Source: Neolewinella xylanilytica | GTDB lineage: Bacteria; Bacteroidota; Bacteroidia; Chitinophagales; Saprospiraceae | DNA: 64,000 nucleotides | Direction: 5' to 3' | NCBI RefSeq assembly: GCF_002934605.1 | Contig: NZ_PTJC01000005.1 | Span: forward strand, 1,798,001 to 1,862,000 | In this document: positions 9,433-18,590 of the stretch, piece after piece | Layout: every line of letters begins with the position of its first letter | Numbering within the stretch: the stretch's first letter is position 1 | Notes under the pieces: model-generated | Database searches by the model: none | Told to the model about the DNA's origin: nothing | The model's input: only the letters and a program-made list of their open reading frames with translations | Translations under genes and position numbers: made by a program

Positions 9433-10299
9433 CTATTTGGTAAAGTGTTTGGATTTGACGGTCCAGTCGGGGTATTCGTCCAGGTCGCCCCCCAGGAAGG
9501 TCGCCGAAGTGTCGCTACCCTTAAGCTGCCAGTCCAGCCAGTCGAGGGCCATGCGGGCGAAGGATCCGCCGTTGGGCTCGGCGAAGGTGCCGCCGTGGCC
9601 GGCGGTCGCGTGGTTGGCGAAGGCTACGGGTACGTGGTCGATGCGGTCGTAGTCAATCAGGGCATTCTGGTAGGCCACGTCGGTCTCGCCACCCAGGACG
9701 TACAAAATCGGGCCGTGCAGCGCGGTTAGCGAGGCGTTGCTGGCCCCGGCCATCGTCATATCTCCCATTCCGGAATTGAACATCAGGTAAGTGGTTGCCC
9801 GCGGTTCGCCGGAAATGCGCATCACCTGCGCTCCGCCGCAAGACATGCCCGCTACGGCAACCTTATCCAGGTCTACCTGCTGGAAGTAGTCGCTGCGTTC
9901 CGTTTCGGCCCGTTCCGCGATCCAGTCCAGGCCCCGCAGCAATTCGTCGTCCGGCGTATGCTCGTGGGTACGGTCTTCCACCTTCATTTGCAATTCCCCG
10001 ATGGCCACGATGACGTAGCCGTGGGAGGCTACCTCGGAGAGCAAGCGCTCGTGGTGAATGGAGCTGTTCATGCACCCGCCGTTGGCCCAGATGACGACCG
10101 GCAGTTTGCCTTCCGCTTCCACGGCCTGGTCCAGGTCCTGGGGCCGGTAAACCACGAAATCGGGCAGGGTTTCTTCCGTGACCGCCACGGCGGCGTAGGG
10201 GCCGCTGCCCCCTTCGTCGACAAGTTTATTGGCTACGATCTGGGCCTCCCCGGTACTCCAGAAGAGGAGAAGGAGGGCGGTAAACACGATGCGATGCAT
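9433..10299 (-). CDS. Secreted alpha/beta hydrolase (cutinase/PAF-acetylhydrolase-like)
   Basis: 289 residues from the ATG at 10299, which directly precedes a signal peptide (MHRIVFTALL onward, cleavage near GEAQ). A longer reading frame upstream lacks a signal and is unlikely. The nucleophile elbow is GMSCGG with Ser153. WANGGC supplies the oxyanion region, and HATAGHGG near residue 250 the catalytic histidine. The fold family includes dienelactone hydrolase, cutinase-like and PAF acetylhydrolase enzymes, and the exact ester is unknown. It is the first gene of a two-gene operon with the type-B carboxylesterase. Confidence 0.75.
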   Translation of the reverse strand: MHRIVFTALLLLFWSTGEAQIVANKLVDEGGSGPYAAVAVTEETLPDFVVYRPQDLDQAVEAEGKLPVVIWANGGCMNSSIHHERLLSEVASHGYVIVAIGELQMKVEDRTHEHTPDDELLRGLDWIAERAETERSDYFQQVDLDKVAVAGMSCGGAQVMRISGEPRATTYLMFNSGMGDMTMAGASNASLTALHGPILYVLGGETDVAYQNALIDYDRIDHVPVAFANHATAGHGGTFAEPNGGSFARMALDWLDWQLKGSDTSATFLGGDLDEYPDWTVKSKHFTK

Positions 10300-10404
10300 G
10301 ACCGGAATACTGATGAAAGAATGGGTACGCAATCTAGCGAAATCTCTTGTCCGAATGACCTGGCCGCGGACCATCCCCCCGCTCCGCTCGACGGAACGTC
10401 CGAA

Positions 10405-11598
10405 TCAATCGATGCGGCCGTTCTTCCAGATCCGCTCCACGCTTCGGAGGTGGTCGATTTCCTCGAGGGGGTTGCCGGACAGGACCAGGAAAGTAGCCGG
10501 GCCGCCCTCCTTTAGCTCGCCGACCGGCAGGCCGAAGGCTTCCGCGGCATTGCCGGTGGCGGCCCGCAGAATGGTTTCATTCGGTAGCCCCGCCATGCGG
10601 TACAGCTCCAGTTCAAGGAAGTAGTCGTCCCCGAAGTTCATCTGCCCTTCCTGGGCGTCGGTGCCGGCTACGATGGGAATCCCGTTGTCGTAATAGCCGC
10701 GAATGATCTCCGCCCGCTGGTCCGCGTCCAGCAGGTTTTCGGTGACCCATTCGGCCACGAAGGGTGGGGCACCGTCCAGCGGTTTCAGGGCGATGCCGCC
10801 GGTGGTGACGACAAAGGCCCCGCTTTCCCGCAGGGTGGCGTAGTAATTTTCCGGGACGGGGTAGTTATCCCGGAAGTCCGGCATATGGACAAAGCCATCC
10901 GGACGGTAGGGCGCGATCTCCATCATTTCCTCCACGGAGGTAGCGTGTACGACGGCTTTGTAACCGCGGGCGTGGGCGGCCTCGATGATCTCCCCGATTT
11001 GCGGGTACGACAGCGAGGGCCCGGGGGGATCGCCCATCCACCCCCGTTCGGTGTGGATGATCTTGATGTAATCCGCCCCCGCCGTAATTCGATGGTCGAT
11101 CCAGGTACCTACGGAAACGGAGTCGTTGATCGTCTCCATATCCGGACTGAAGGGCGTAGGATGGCCGCCCGGTACCGTAGCCGCGTGTCCCGATCCGTAG
11201 AGCACCGAACTGCCCGCCGCATCCCGGGAATTGCGTTTCCAATCCGCTTCCCTTTCTTCCATCCCGGTGTGCATATTGAGCAGGTACAGGATCCCCAGCT
11301 GGTAGCCTTCCCGTAGCTGCTCGGGGCGCGACACGTGGACGTGGGCGTTCACCAGGCCGGGCATAACGAATTTACCCGCCGCGTCGACGATGGAGTCGCC
11401 CGTCAATACTGTTTCTGAAATGACCGCGATGGTATCGGCGTTGATGCCGATGCTCACCGTCCCGCGATCTTCGTGACCGTCGAAGAGATGCACGTTTTGC
11501 AGCACGAGCTCGTAGCGGGGCGGGTCCGTGCAGCCCCAGAACAACAACAGGCAGAGGGATAACGCGGCGCAGGGGCCCGGGTACCAGGGAAGACGCAT
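10405..11598 (-). CDS. Amidohydrolase lipoprotein (imidazolonepropionase/prolidase-like)
   Basis: About 397 residues. The start at 11598 is chosen because it opens a lipoprotein signal (lipobox FWGC); a longer frame upstream has no signal. Metal-binding features of the amidohydrolase TIM barrel are visible: the HxH after strand 1 (VNAHVHVS), a possible carbamylated lysine in ADYIKIIH, His in AVVHATS, and the catalytic Asp in AGTDAQ. The C-terminus returns to the composite beta domain (GELKEGGPATFLVL). It likely hydrolyses an amide or cyclic amide in the periplasm; the substrate is unknown. Confidence 0.8.
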   Translation of the reverse strand: MRLPWYPGPCAALSLCLLLFWGCTDPPRYELVLQNVHLFDGHEDRGTVSIGINADTIAVISETVLTGDSIVDAAGKFVMPGLVNAHVHVSRPEQLREGYQLGILYLLNMHTGMEEREADWKRNSRDAAGSSVLYGSGHAATVPGGHPTPFSPDMETINDSVSVGTWIDHRITAGADYIKIIHTERGWMGDPPGPSLSYPQIGEIIEAAHARGYKAVVHATSVEEMMEIAPYRPDGFVHMPDFRDNYPVPENYYATLRESGAFVVTTGGIALKPLDGAPPFVAEWVTENLLDADQRAEIIRGYYDNGIPIVAGTDAQEGQMNFGDDYFLELELYRMAGLPNETILRAATGNAAEAFGLPVGELKEGGPATFLVLSGNPLEEIDHLRSVERIWKNGRID

Positions 11599-11917
11599 GT
11601 GTAAACGAGTGTAGGTAAGCAAACCGAGAAGGCTCTCTAAAATACGTATTCCCTGCCACAACCACCCACAGATCAGGCATCGCTTAACGCGGAAGGCACC
11701 GCCGTGTGGTTGGCCCGTTCGTGTCGTACCCATAGGAGCCAACGCGCGGACCTTTTGCGCCGGGGCGCAGGAGAAAAACACGACAACCCGCTTTAACATT
11801 CGGGAACCCGACGAACGCCAGCCACCATATCCTCACGTTGCGGCGGCAGCGATCCTCGAAACTTTCCCAAGCCGACTCATTGGCAGACCAGCTGGCGCCG
11901 GGCGGACGACTGATGAT
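11599..11917. other. Intergenic region with two repeat copies
   Basis: 319 bp between minus-strand genes. It has a plus-strand copy of the GC-rich dispersed motif at 11753-11777 (core TTTTGCGCCGGGGCGCAGGA) and, at 11866-11912, a partial copy of the 139-bp repeat found at 23.87-24.13 kb (shared core GGGCGGACGACTG after a CCGAC-CAT-GGCAG hairpin). No gene is evident. Confidence 0.5.
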
Positions 11918-13228
11918 TTACCGGCTCAACCACTCCGCCGGCACCGGAATGACGCAGATACTCATTCGCCGGCCGTCATCGGACCGCATGGCGGACTGAA
12001 TCTCGATCTTCGTACCGTCCGGGCTGAAAGTAGGGTGGGGGTGATCCGCCGCGGTGGTCAAGTGGCCCGTGGAGAGGAGCATCATCTCGCGCGTAGCCCG
12101 GTCGATGAGGTAGAGGCTGCGGGAAAAATCGTCGCCCACGGCGAAGCGGCCGTCCGGCGAGCCGTGGACGTGCCAGAGGCCGCTGCCCTCCTCCGTCTGC
12201 CCGGCGATGCGCATTTCCCCGGTGCTGATGGTCAGGATGCCCAGGCCGCTCGGCTTGGCGCGGGTACCGCTGGGGCCCCATTCCGTCTCCTGTCCCGGCC
12301 CGTCTGCCGCACCACCGCCGATTTCCCGGTGGCCCATGATGGCGAAGGCGACCTCGTCGGGGCCAATCACCGCTTCGTGGGTGACCCATTCGTAGTCGGC
12401 TTCGGGGTAGAGGGGCGCCAGGCCCGAGCCGTCGGCGTTGACGATCCAGGTGCGCTGGGGGGACTTGCCGCCCGTTTCCCAGGAGAAGACGATCTGGCCG
12501 GGTACCCAGGGGTTGGTCTGGACGTGTCCGACCTGGAAGGGCACCGAAACCACGTGGCTCAGTTCCCCGGAAGCGATGTCCAGCTGCCCGATGCCACCGG
12601 GTCCCGCGCCCATGCCCCGGGGGCCGAAGTCTTCCTCGAGCACGGTTCCCTCCGGCAGGTACCCCGCGGCGTGTTCGCTACCGGTACGGAAGTAGATCAC
12701 CTTCTCGTCGGCGTCGAGGGCCATGTCGCTGTGGGCCCCCCAGGATTCGGGGATGACGCCGATCACCCGCTGGTAGGTCTCGGCATCCTGGAGATCGCCG
12801 GCTTCGCTGTCGGTGAAGAGGCGGTCGAGATCCACGGCCACCACTTCCATGGTGCCGTCCGTATTCTCCTGCGCTCCGGCGCGCATCACATAGAGCTGCA
12901 TGGACTGGCGCGCGACCGTCAGCATGCCGGCGTAGCCGCCTTCGGTTACCTGGACCATGTTGCCCGTTTGCTCGTTAACGGCCATCGCTTCGCCCGCAAC
13001 GCGGTCGGAGCGGAAGATTAGCCATTTCCCGTCGGAGGTCCACTGGTTATGGGTGGGGTAGATCTTGGAATCGCCGCCCCCGTTGCCGGTGAGGAAGATG
13101 AGCTCGTGGCCGGTGACCGGGTCTTTGACGACCTCCCGCTCGGAGGGGAAGCGCTGGCCGATCTGGGCGGTGGCTTGCGCGGTACCCAGGAGGAGGATAA
13201 AGAGGAGTAGGTGTTTTGGATCGACCAT
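11918..13228 (-). CDS. Oligogalacturonate-lyase-like (PL22-type) beta-propeller protein
   Basis: 436 residues with a Sec signal (cleavage near ATAQ). The N-terminus (QRFPSEREVVKDPVTGHELIFLT) and the WTSDGKWLIFRSDR and AMAVNEQTG motifs follow oligogalacturonate lyases, which cut unsaturated digalacturonate with Mn2+ in a seven-bladed propeller. Candidate metal ligands are the histidines in ESWGAHSDM, WHVHGSPDG and DHPHPTFSPDG, matching the His-rich site of PL22. A generic TolB/PD40 propeller with no catalysis is the alternative. The neighbouring GH105 gene, 52 bp upstream in the same direction, supports a role in pectin breakdown. Confidence 0.6.
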   Translation of the reverse strand: MVDPKHLLLFILLLGTAQATAQIGQRFPSEREVVKDPVTGHELIFLTGNGGGDSKIYPTHNQWTSDGKWLIFRSDRVAGEAMAVNEQTGNMVQVTEGGYAGMLTVARQSMQLYVMRAGAQENTDGTMEVVAVDLDRLFTDSEAGDLQDAETYQRVIGVIPESWGAHSDMALDADEKVIYFRTGSEHAAGYLPEGTVLEEDFGPRGMGAGPGGIGQLDIASGELSHVVSVPFQVGHVQTNPWVPGQIVFSWETGGKSPQRTWIVNADGSGLAPLYPEADYEWVTHEAVIGPDEVAFAIMGHREIGGGAADGPGQETEWGPSGTRAKPSGLGILTISTGEMRIAGQTEEGSGLWHVHGSPDGRFAVGDDFSRSLYLIDRATREMMLLSTGHLTTAADHPHPTFSPDGTKIEIQSAMRSDDGRRMSICVIPVPAEWLSR

Positions 13229-13280
13229 TTTTAGCGGATAGGTAGTCAGGGAATAAGTATAGCGGGCAGGGCCGGTCGCC

Positions 13281-14663
13281 TTAATGCTCCTCGAAGATGG
13301 GCGCGTCGCCGGGGATCTCGTGGTCGTAGAACTGGACGGCGCTGTCGTTCATGCGGGCGAAGGAATTCTCGAGCAGGGTGATCATCTCCGCGCCGGCCAG
13401 CAGGACGGGGCCGTAGCCGTGGGCCGCGTACACGTTCACCGGGCGGTAGTAGTAAAAGGCCGGGTCGAAGCCCATGCCGGTACCGACGCAGGTGCCTTCC
13501 ACCTGGCCGCGGTCGTTGACCTTGGTGGCCAGGGCGTTCCAGGCCAGGGTGACCACCGGACCGTAAGAGCGGGCATCGACGTAGCCTTTATTGATGGAGC
13601 GGGCGATGGCGTAGGTGAAGATGGCCGTGGCGGAGGTTTCGAGGTAGGAGTCGTTGCGGTCGAGGAGCTGGTGCCAGAGGCCTTCGGAAGACTGGTAGGA
13701 CGCCAGGCCCCGGATGTGCTGGCGGAGGTAGACGAGGACGTCCTCCCGGCCGGCGTGGTCTTCGGGGAGTACGTCCAGGAGTTCGACCATGGTCATGATG
13801 GCCCAGCCGTTGGCGCGGCCCCAGTGGTACTGCGGGTGGGCGGGCGTGCCTTCGATGTAGGCGTGCAGGTAGAGGCCCTTTTCTTCGTTGAACATCCGCT
13901 CCGAGAACTGCAGCACCTGCTTGACGGCGTCGTCGAAGTAGGCGGTATTGCCGGTGTATTCGCCCCCCTGCGCGAGGGCGGGTACGCTCATGAAGAGATC
14001 GTCGAGCCAGAGCGAGTTCGTCATGGGGCGGTTACGGGCCAGGGTGCCGTCGGGGAGGCGGAGCTGGTCGTTGCTGATGTAGTCGAGGAAGTTTTCGATC
14101 ATGGGATCCAGGTCGCCCGGGAAGCCGGCGCGCTTGGCCTTGATCATGGCCGCGCAGATGGCCCCGGCGTCGTCCAGCGCGTGCGGGTGCAGGACGGAGG
14201 CCATCGGGTGCCGGAAGTCGGGCGTGCTTTGCTCCAGCTTCGTCACGACGGGGTGGAGTTCGGCGAGCAGCGCCATGCGGTCGGTGACGTAGTCGGCGTA
14301 CTTTTCCTCGCCGGTACTGGCCGCGGCGGAGAGCATGCCTGCGTAGGTCACGCCCCACTCGTAGCTTACCAGGCGGAAGTCGGCCTGCTGGAAAGCAATG
14401 TTCCGCGACCCGTCCAGCTCCGCCGGATTCGTGATGATCTTACCGCTTTCGGTATCGACCACCGCGGCGGGGGAAGCTTCCTCCAGGTAGGTGTAGACGC
14501 GATCCAGCACGGTGCCGATCTCCCCGACGGTGGGAATACCGTAGGGGATTCGGTAGTCGGGCCGGGAGAGGTGGAGGGGGGTGTTGGCGTCGGTCTGCTG
14601 GGCCCGGGCGGGCGGGGTGCAGGCCAGGAAGGCCAGTAGGAACAGGGTTAGCTGGTTGCGCAT
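13281..14663 (-). CDS. GH105 (GH88-like) unsaturated glucuronyl/rhamnogalacturonyl hydrolase
   Basis: 460 residues with an N-terminal signal (cleavage at ARAQ; a Cys at residue 15 gives a weak lipobox alternative). The alpha6/alpha6 barrel signature RANGWAIMTMVELL and the repeated Trp/Asp-rich helices (SLWLDDLFMSVPALA, YHWG) are typical of YteR-like enzymes. These remove the 4,5-unsaturated uronic acid that polysaccharide lyases leave at oligosaccharide ends. It precedes the PL22-like gene, the same chemistry in sequence. The ATG at 14663 is the only one placing the signal peptide correctly. Confidence 0.82.
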   Translation of the reverse strand: MRNQLTLFLLAFLACTPPARAQQTDANTPLHLSRPDYRIPYGIPTVGEIGTVLDRVYTYLEEASPAAVVDTESGKIITNPAELDGSRNIAFQQADFRLVSYEWGVTYAGMLSAAASTGEEKYADYVTDRMALLAELHPVVTKLEQSTPDFRHPMASVLHPHALDDAGAICAAMIKAKRAGFPGDLDPMIENFLDYISNDQLRLPDGTLARNRPMTNSLWLDDLFMSVPALAQGGEYTGNTAYFDDAVKQVLQFSERMFNEEKGLYLHAYIEGTPAHPQYHWGRANGWAIMTMVELLDVLPEDHAGREDVLVYLRQHIRGLASYQSSEGLWHQLLDRNDSYLETSATAIFTYAIARSINKGYVDARSYGPVVTLAWNALATKVNDRGQVEGTCVGTGMGFDPAFYYYRPVNVYAAHGYGPVLLAGAEMITLLENSFARMNDSAVQFYDHEIPGDAPIFEEH

Positions 14664-14782
14664 GATCGGGACGATAAAGGGTCGGAACGGTATTTCGGAC
14701 CAATATATGGCTCCGGGGGCAGGGGGGTATCCGGGTGTGTCGGCCCGCTAAACCCGCTACGGAGCCGGTTTGCCGCCATTGG

Positions 14783-15811
14783 TTACCGATCGGTAAGGGA
14801 GGGATACTTCCGTATGACTTCAAGCGCGTCGTCGAACGTCCGTTCCCCCGGTTGTCCCTCGTAGTACTGGTTCCAGAAAAGGTAGTTCACGTACATGGAG
14901 TCCCGGGCGTAAAGAAAAATTTCTTCCATGCTCAGGTAGCCTTCCGGATGTACGGGGGCGTCGATCCCCCCGCGGGTATCCTGCTTATGGTGCTTGTAGG
15001 AGTCGTCCTGGGCCGAGCCGAACAGCAGCAGCGCATCTTTATACTCCCCGTAAATTTTATACGTGTTCCGGAGCCAGGTGCGGTGGGGGAGAATATCCGG
15101 ACCGCCCATTGCGATCCGTGACCCGGAGATGGAATCGGCGATCTGCCGCAGGTGGCCGTCGTTCCGGTGCAGCCCGTTCTGGTACCAGAAGACGCGGCTT
15201 TGCGGTACGGACTGCTGCAGCCCCCGCAGGATTTCCAGTAGCGCGTCCCGGTATTTGTCCGGGGTATAATCGTATTTCAGGAAGTCTTCCTCGCTCATAT
15301 CCAGCGACGTTTCCTGGATAGCGACCCCCTCGAAATTGGGGTGGGTACCAAAGCGTTCGCCGATGGCTTTTCCGAGCGCCAGGAATCGCGCCACGTACTC
15401 CGGGTGCCACCGCACGGGGTCGAAGCTACCCGCCGCGCTCTGTACTTCCAGCGCTTGCAGGTAAGCCGGCATGGCGCCTTTGATCCAAAACGCTTTATCG
15501 ATCAGGTAGACAACCAGCTGCTTGCCGTTGCGCGAACAGTATTCCAAGTCCGCTGCGATCGCAGACAGGTCGTACGCGTCCTTTTCCGGTTCGAGTATCC
15601 GCCATAAATACCGCTTGTTGACGCCCCGCAGGGCCGGTTCGGATAAGCCGCTAATATCAGCCAGAGGGAACCCCGGCGCTACCGCCACGTAATGACCGGG
15701 ATTATACTTCACGGCGGGACGCGGTTCGCTTTGGGCCGTCTGCCCCCAGACGATGGGTGAAAGGAACGGCAGTACCGTAATAAAAAGGAGCCGTTGGCAA
15801 AGCAAATTCAT
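14783..15811 (-). CDS. Secreted TIM-barrel-like protein, possible glycosidase
   Basis: 342 residues with a signal peptide ending at VWGQ. I do not recognise a named family. The pattern RGVNKRYLWRILEPEKDAYD, then LVVYLID, NFEGVAIQETSLD, FWYQNG and YVNYLFWNQYYEG suggests the strand ends of a (beta/alpha)8 glycosidase barrel, with Glu in VAIQETS as a possible acid/base. This is inference from patterning. It lies 119 bp upstream of the GH105 gene on the same strand, so it may serve the same polysaccharide. Confidence 0.5.
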   Translation of the reverse strand: MNLLCQRLLFITVLPFLSPIVWGQTAQSEPRPAVKYNPGHYVAVAPGFPLADISGLSEPALRGVNKRYLWRILEPEKDAYDLSAIAADLEYCSRNGKQLVVYLIDKAFWIKGAMPAYLQALEVQSAAGSFDPVRWHPEYVARFLALGKAIGERFGTHPNFEGVAIQETSLDMSEEDFLKYDYTPDKYRDALLEILRGLQQSVPQSRVFWYQNGLHRNDGHLRQIADSISGSRIAMGGPDILPHRTWLRNTYKIYGEYKDALLLFGSAQDDSYKHHKQDTRGGIDAPVHPEGYLSMEEIFLYARDSMYVNYLFWNQYYEGQPGERTFDDALEVIRKYPSLTDR

Positions 15812-15872
15812 CCGAAGTAAGGAGAGCTTTTAGTGAATAAAAGGTAGGGAGAATCCGCCGGTTTATTTGGCT

Positions 15873-15889
15873 AGTGGTCCTCGACCACT
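15873..15889. promoter_or_regulatory. Perfect short inverted repeat in divergent intergenic region
   Basis: AGTGGTC-CTC-GACCACT, a 7-bp perfect hairpin or operator-like palindrome, lies 62 bp upstream of the TIM-barrel gene start (minus strand) and 186 bp before the membrane-protein gene (plus strand). No T-run follows, so it is more operator-like than terminator-like. Function unknown. Confidence 0.3.
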
Positions 15890-16074
15890 GGTGAGTTGCC
15901 CTACTGTTGATTTAATCACGGCTGCTTTGCGTACCAACGACTCCGGCAGACCTGCTCCATGCTTTCGAAGCGTAGTGGGGACAACTTTTCGGAATACGTT
16001 GTAACACCTTAAATTCCGGGGGTATTAGGGGATACCCGATCATTCCGTGCTAGTCACTCACCAATCAATTTCCC

Positions 16075-16749
16075 GTGAAAACCGCCCCAGACCGTACCAC
16101 GACGCGAGAAGCACGATTCGGCGGTGTCCTGCTCGCCCTGGGTGCCTTGGTCATCATGGTGTGCATCCTGCAGGAAGTGGGGGCGGGGTGGGCGTCCCTT
16201 ACCGCGGATTTAGTGCGGAACAATTTCGAAGCGGGCACCTTCCTGTCGGAACATTGGGGGCGGATGCAATCCATCTGGGGTTCGGCGCTGTTCGGGAACG
16301 TTTGTCTCCTGGTTGCCGCCTTACTGCTATTCAAACTACGCCCACGCAGCCGCCGCCTCCCCGAAAGCCTGATATGGGCGGTCTACTTTCTCGGAAACCT
16401 ATGCATGGTATTGTCCTTTTCCGTCAGTCTGGGTAGCTACCCCGGCGCCTTCTCCGTGCTCGGGGAGCAGCCCTACCTTTTCGAGGCCGTCCGGGGTATT
16501 GCCGTGTATCTGTTCCAGCTGGGGATGGTGTGCAGCTTAAGTGTCTTCGTGGTGTATTTTCAGGAGGCATTTCGTACGCGGGGCGTCGTTTCCCGCCGCC
16601 AGGCACTGATCGTGTTAGGTCTGCTGGTAGCCACGCTGGGATTGCTTATTGGGGGGTGGCTATCCTTTACGGTGTTTGCCCTGGTCTGTCATTTGGTGCC
16701 GATTTTATTGGGAGTGGGATATTTCCGGCACGAGGACAGCCTGCTATAA
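16075..16749 (+). CDS. Six-helix integral membrane protein of unknown function
   Basis: 224 residues from a GTG start at 16075; no in-frame ATG precedes the first membrane helix. About six transmembrane segments are visible (around residues 18-38, 68-88, 101-122, 136-160, 176-197 and 203-218), with basic loops (KLRPRSRR, RRQA) suggesting inside orientation. No catalytic motif is recognised. The gene is isolated: its neighbours on both sides are on the minus strand. Confidence 0.6.
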   Translation: MKTAPDRTTTREARFGGVLLALGALVIMVCILQEVGAGWASLTADLVRNNFEAGTFLSEHWGRMQSIWGSALFGNVCLLVAALLLFKLRPRSRRLPESLIWAVYFLGNLCMVLSFSVSLGSYPGAFSVLGEQPYLFEAVRGIAVYLFQLGMVCSLSVFVVYFQEAFRTRGVVSRRQALIVLGLLVATLGLLIGGWLSFTVFALVCHLVPILLGVGYFRHEDSLL

Positions 16750-17123
16750 ATCGGGAAACCCGGCGGCGTCCGCCCGGATAATGGCTTCCCCGGATACGAT
16801 GCGGTCCGGAAACCGCCTGCGTGGCGGACAGCAGGGCGAATAGTAACGGTAGGGGGCGCTTGGGGGAAGGGCTTCTGTAGGAATATACGGTTGCCCGGGA
16901 CGGCTACCCCAACGCGCCCTCGATATCCCCGCGCAGATTCATTCGTTCAAAGGACAGGCCCCGGGCCGGTACCGCGGCAGTGAAGGGAAAGAAAACAACA
17001 GGAGGAAACAGCGCCCGATCGGGTACGTATTGCGGCGGAGCGCAGGAGAACGGCTTTTTGCGAGCCGATCCAGCTACTGCCGAAGGTCGATCGAGGTTCA
17101 TCTCCCCGTGCTGCATCGTACGC
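16750..17123. other. Intergenic region, convergent
   Basis: 374 bp between convergent genes. The only structure noticed is a plus-strand copy of the GC-rich dispersed motif at 17029-17050 (core TTGCGGCGGAGCGCAGGAG). Short frames here have no start signal or domain support, and no T-tailed terminator hairpin was found. Confidence 0.4.
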
Positions 17124-18149
17124 TTAGCGGTTTTCATCCAGGCGTAAAAACCGGGCCGCGTTGTTATAGAATATGTCCGCCTTTTGCTCGGCCGTCAGGA
17201 TGTCGGCTTCGTTAACGATCGCGATAGATGCTTCGATCAGTTCGGGCCAGAGAAAAGCGTCCGAACCGAACATGATCCGCTTCCCGAAGCCCGCCGCTAC
17301 TAATTTTTTCAGGTGGTATTCGTAGAAGTATTCCCGGGGGTAGCACCACTGAATTCCCCCGAGGTCGACGTACAGCTGGGGATAGTGGTACAGCATGGTG
17401 ATCAATTCGTCGATGAAGGGCTCGCCGTAGTGCATGACGGAAATCCGGAGCTTTGGAAACCGCTTCAGTACGTCCTCCAGCAACATGGGATTGGAATGGC
17501 TCGGGGAGTAATCCAGGTCGAATAGATAGTTGACGCCGGGCGATCCGCTGCCCAGGTGAATCGCCACGGCCACGTCCAGTTCCTCGGCCAAGGCGTAGTA
17601 GGGATACATCCGCGGGTCGTTGGGGGCTATGCCGGCGTACTGGTTGGCAATTTCCCCGATGAGCTGGATGTCGTGTTCGCGCAACAGGGTTTTCATGCTG
17701 TCGGGACTCAGGCTGTCGCGCCCAAGCCGAAACGACAGGCTCGGGATGATCCGGTCGCTAAAGCGGGACATCCACGTTTCGTGGGTTTCGGGGAAGCCGC
17801 TGGCCACCGCGGTGACGTTGTGCTTCGCGAACTGCGATCCAAAGCGGGTGAGGTACGCCTCGTAGGACTCGGGAGACCAGATCGGGTCGTCGCAGGCGGG
17901 GGAGGCCATCGCCCCGAACCAGGCTTCCGCGAAATCCTCGCGGGGATCGTGGTAGGGAATGATGGTGGAAAGCGGAAGGCAGATCCCGGCGCGTCCGGGG
18001 GGCAGGTCGCCCGGGGCATCCGCATGGACGTGCATGTCGATAATGGGGCCCCGGTACGGACTCGTTGCGTCGGCTGCGGCCGCTGCCTCCCGTGTGGCCG
18101 AACAGCCGACCAGCAGGGAACCCAATAGTACGGTCAGTATGACTTTCAT
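17124..18149 (-). CDS. Amidohydrolase-2 family lipoprotein
   Basis: 341 residues from the ATG at 18149; a TTG one codon earlier is less likely. The lipobox LVGC (Cys16) indicates a lipoprotein. The metal-dependent TIM barrel of the ACMSD/amidohydrolase-2 family is shown by the N-terminal DMHVHAD (HxH pair), VAIHLGSGSPG, ISVMHYGEPF, LYVDLGGIQW and the catalytic Asp in IMFGSDAFLW. Relatives decarboxylate or hydrolyse cyclic and aromatic compounds. The substrate is unknown. It is transcribed alone. Confidence 0.8.
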   Translation of the reverse strand: MKVILTVLLGSLLVGCSATREAAAAADATSPYRGPIIDMHVHADAPGDLPPGRAGICLPLSTIIPYHDPREDFAEAWFGAMASPACDDPIWSPESYEAYLTRFGSQFAKHNVTAVASGFPETHETWMSRFSDRIIPSLSFRLGRDSLSPDSMKTLLREHDIQLIGEIANQYAGIAPNDPRMYPYYALAEELDVAVAIHLGSGSPGVNYLFDLDYSPSHSNPMLLEDVLKRFPKLRISVMHYGEPFIDELITMLYHYPQLYVDLGGIQWCYPREYFYEYHLKKLVAAGFGKRIMFGSDAFLWPELIEASIAIVNEADILTAEQKADIFYNNAARFLRLDENR

Positions 18150-18255
18150 CAACTACTCGGTGAGATTAGAAAAGACTTAATGTCGCAAAAGGAAGATCGG
18201 TATTTCCGTATTGGGTAGCCCCGATTTCCCTTCCGTATGGTGCAAGGGGTGCCGC

Positions 18256-18450
18256 TCACCGGTACCGCCAGATGAGGGCAAACACGGCGTTGCCCAGAAA
18301 GAGGAACTGGCTCCCAACGGCCATGGAAAAGAGGATGAATAGGAAGTCATGCAGGGCGGTCCAGTTAGGAAAGCCGAAACCGGGGTCTGAAGGACCGGGC
18401 AGGAAAGCGACCACATAGCCACGGTTGACGCTACACGCTGTGTTCGGCGA
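18256..18450 (-). pseudogene. 3' remnant of a membrane-protein gene cut at island edge
   Basis: On the minus strand an open frame of about 64 codons, ending at a TGA at 18256-18258, encodes a protein-like C-terminus: PSDPGFGFPNWTALHDF, then the membrane helix LFILFSMAVGSQFLFLGNAVF and a basic end IWRYR. It has no good start codon and its upstream end stops at 18450, exactly where base composition drops and the AT-rich island begins. I read this as a beheaded core gene. Chance coding is possible, as the piece is short. Confidence 0.35.
18441..18450 (+). repeat. Recombination-core-like 10-mer, left edge of AT-rich island
   Basis: TGTTCGGCGA lies at the compositional boundary. The surrounding 16 bases, CGCTGTGTTCGGCGAT, match CGCTATGTTGGGCGAT at 20043-20058 with two differences. 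It resembles the GTTRRRY end of integron recombination sites but has C where a purine is expected. Confidence 0.35.
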
Positions 18451-18590
18451 TTAATCATTTCCTGCTGAGTTTTTATTTTGTCCTAACTTCATCAAATATA
18501 CGCATTACATATTTACCTAAATTACCGTAGCTAGTCACGTCAGAGCCAATTAAAATGCAATCATTAATCTAAAATAAAAGGAGGGCGAAA

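Noticed and set aside
7682..9652. 656-codon plus-strand open frame
   Set aside because: Shadow of the carboxylesterase gene on the other strand; it also runs through the 3' end of the molybdenum enzyme gene.
16904..17137. 77-codon minus-strand frame between convergent genes
   Set aside because: Runs across the GC-rich dispersed motif and into the 3' end of the amidohydrolase gene; no family or start signal.
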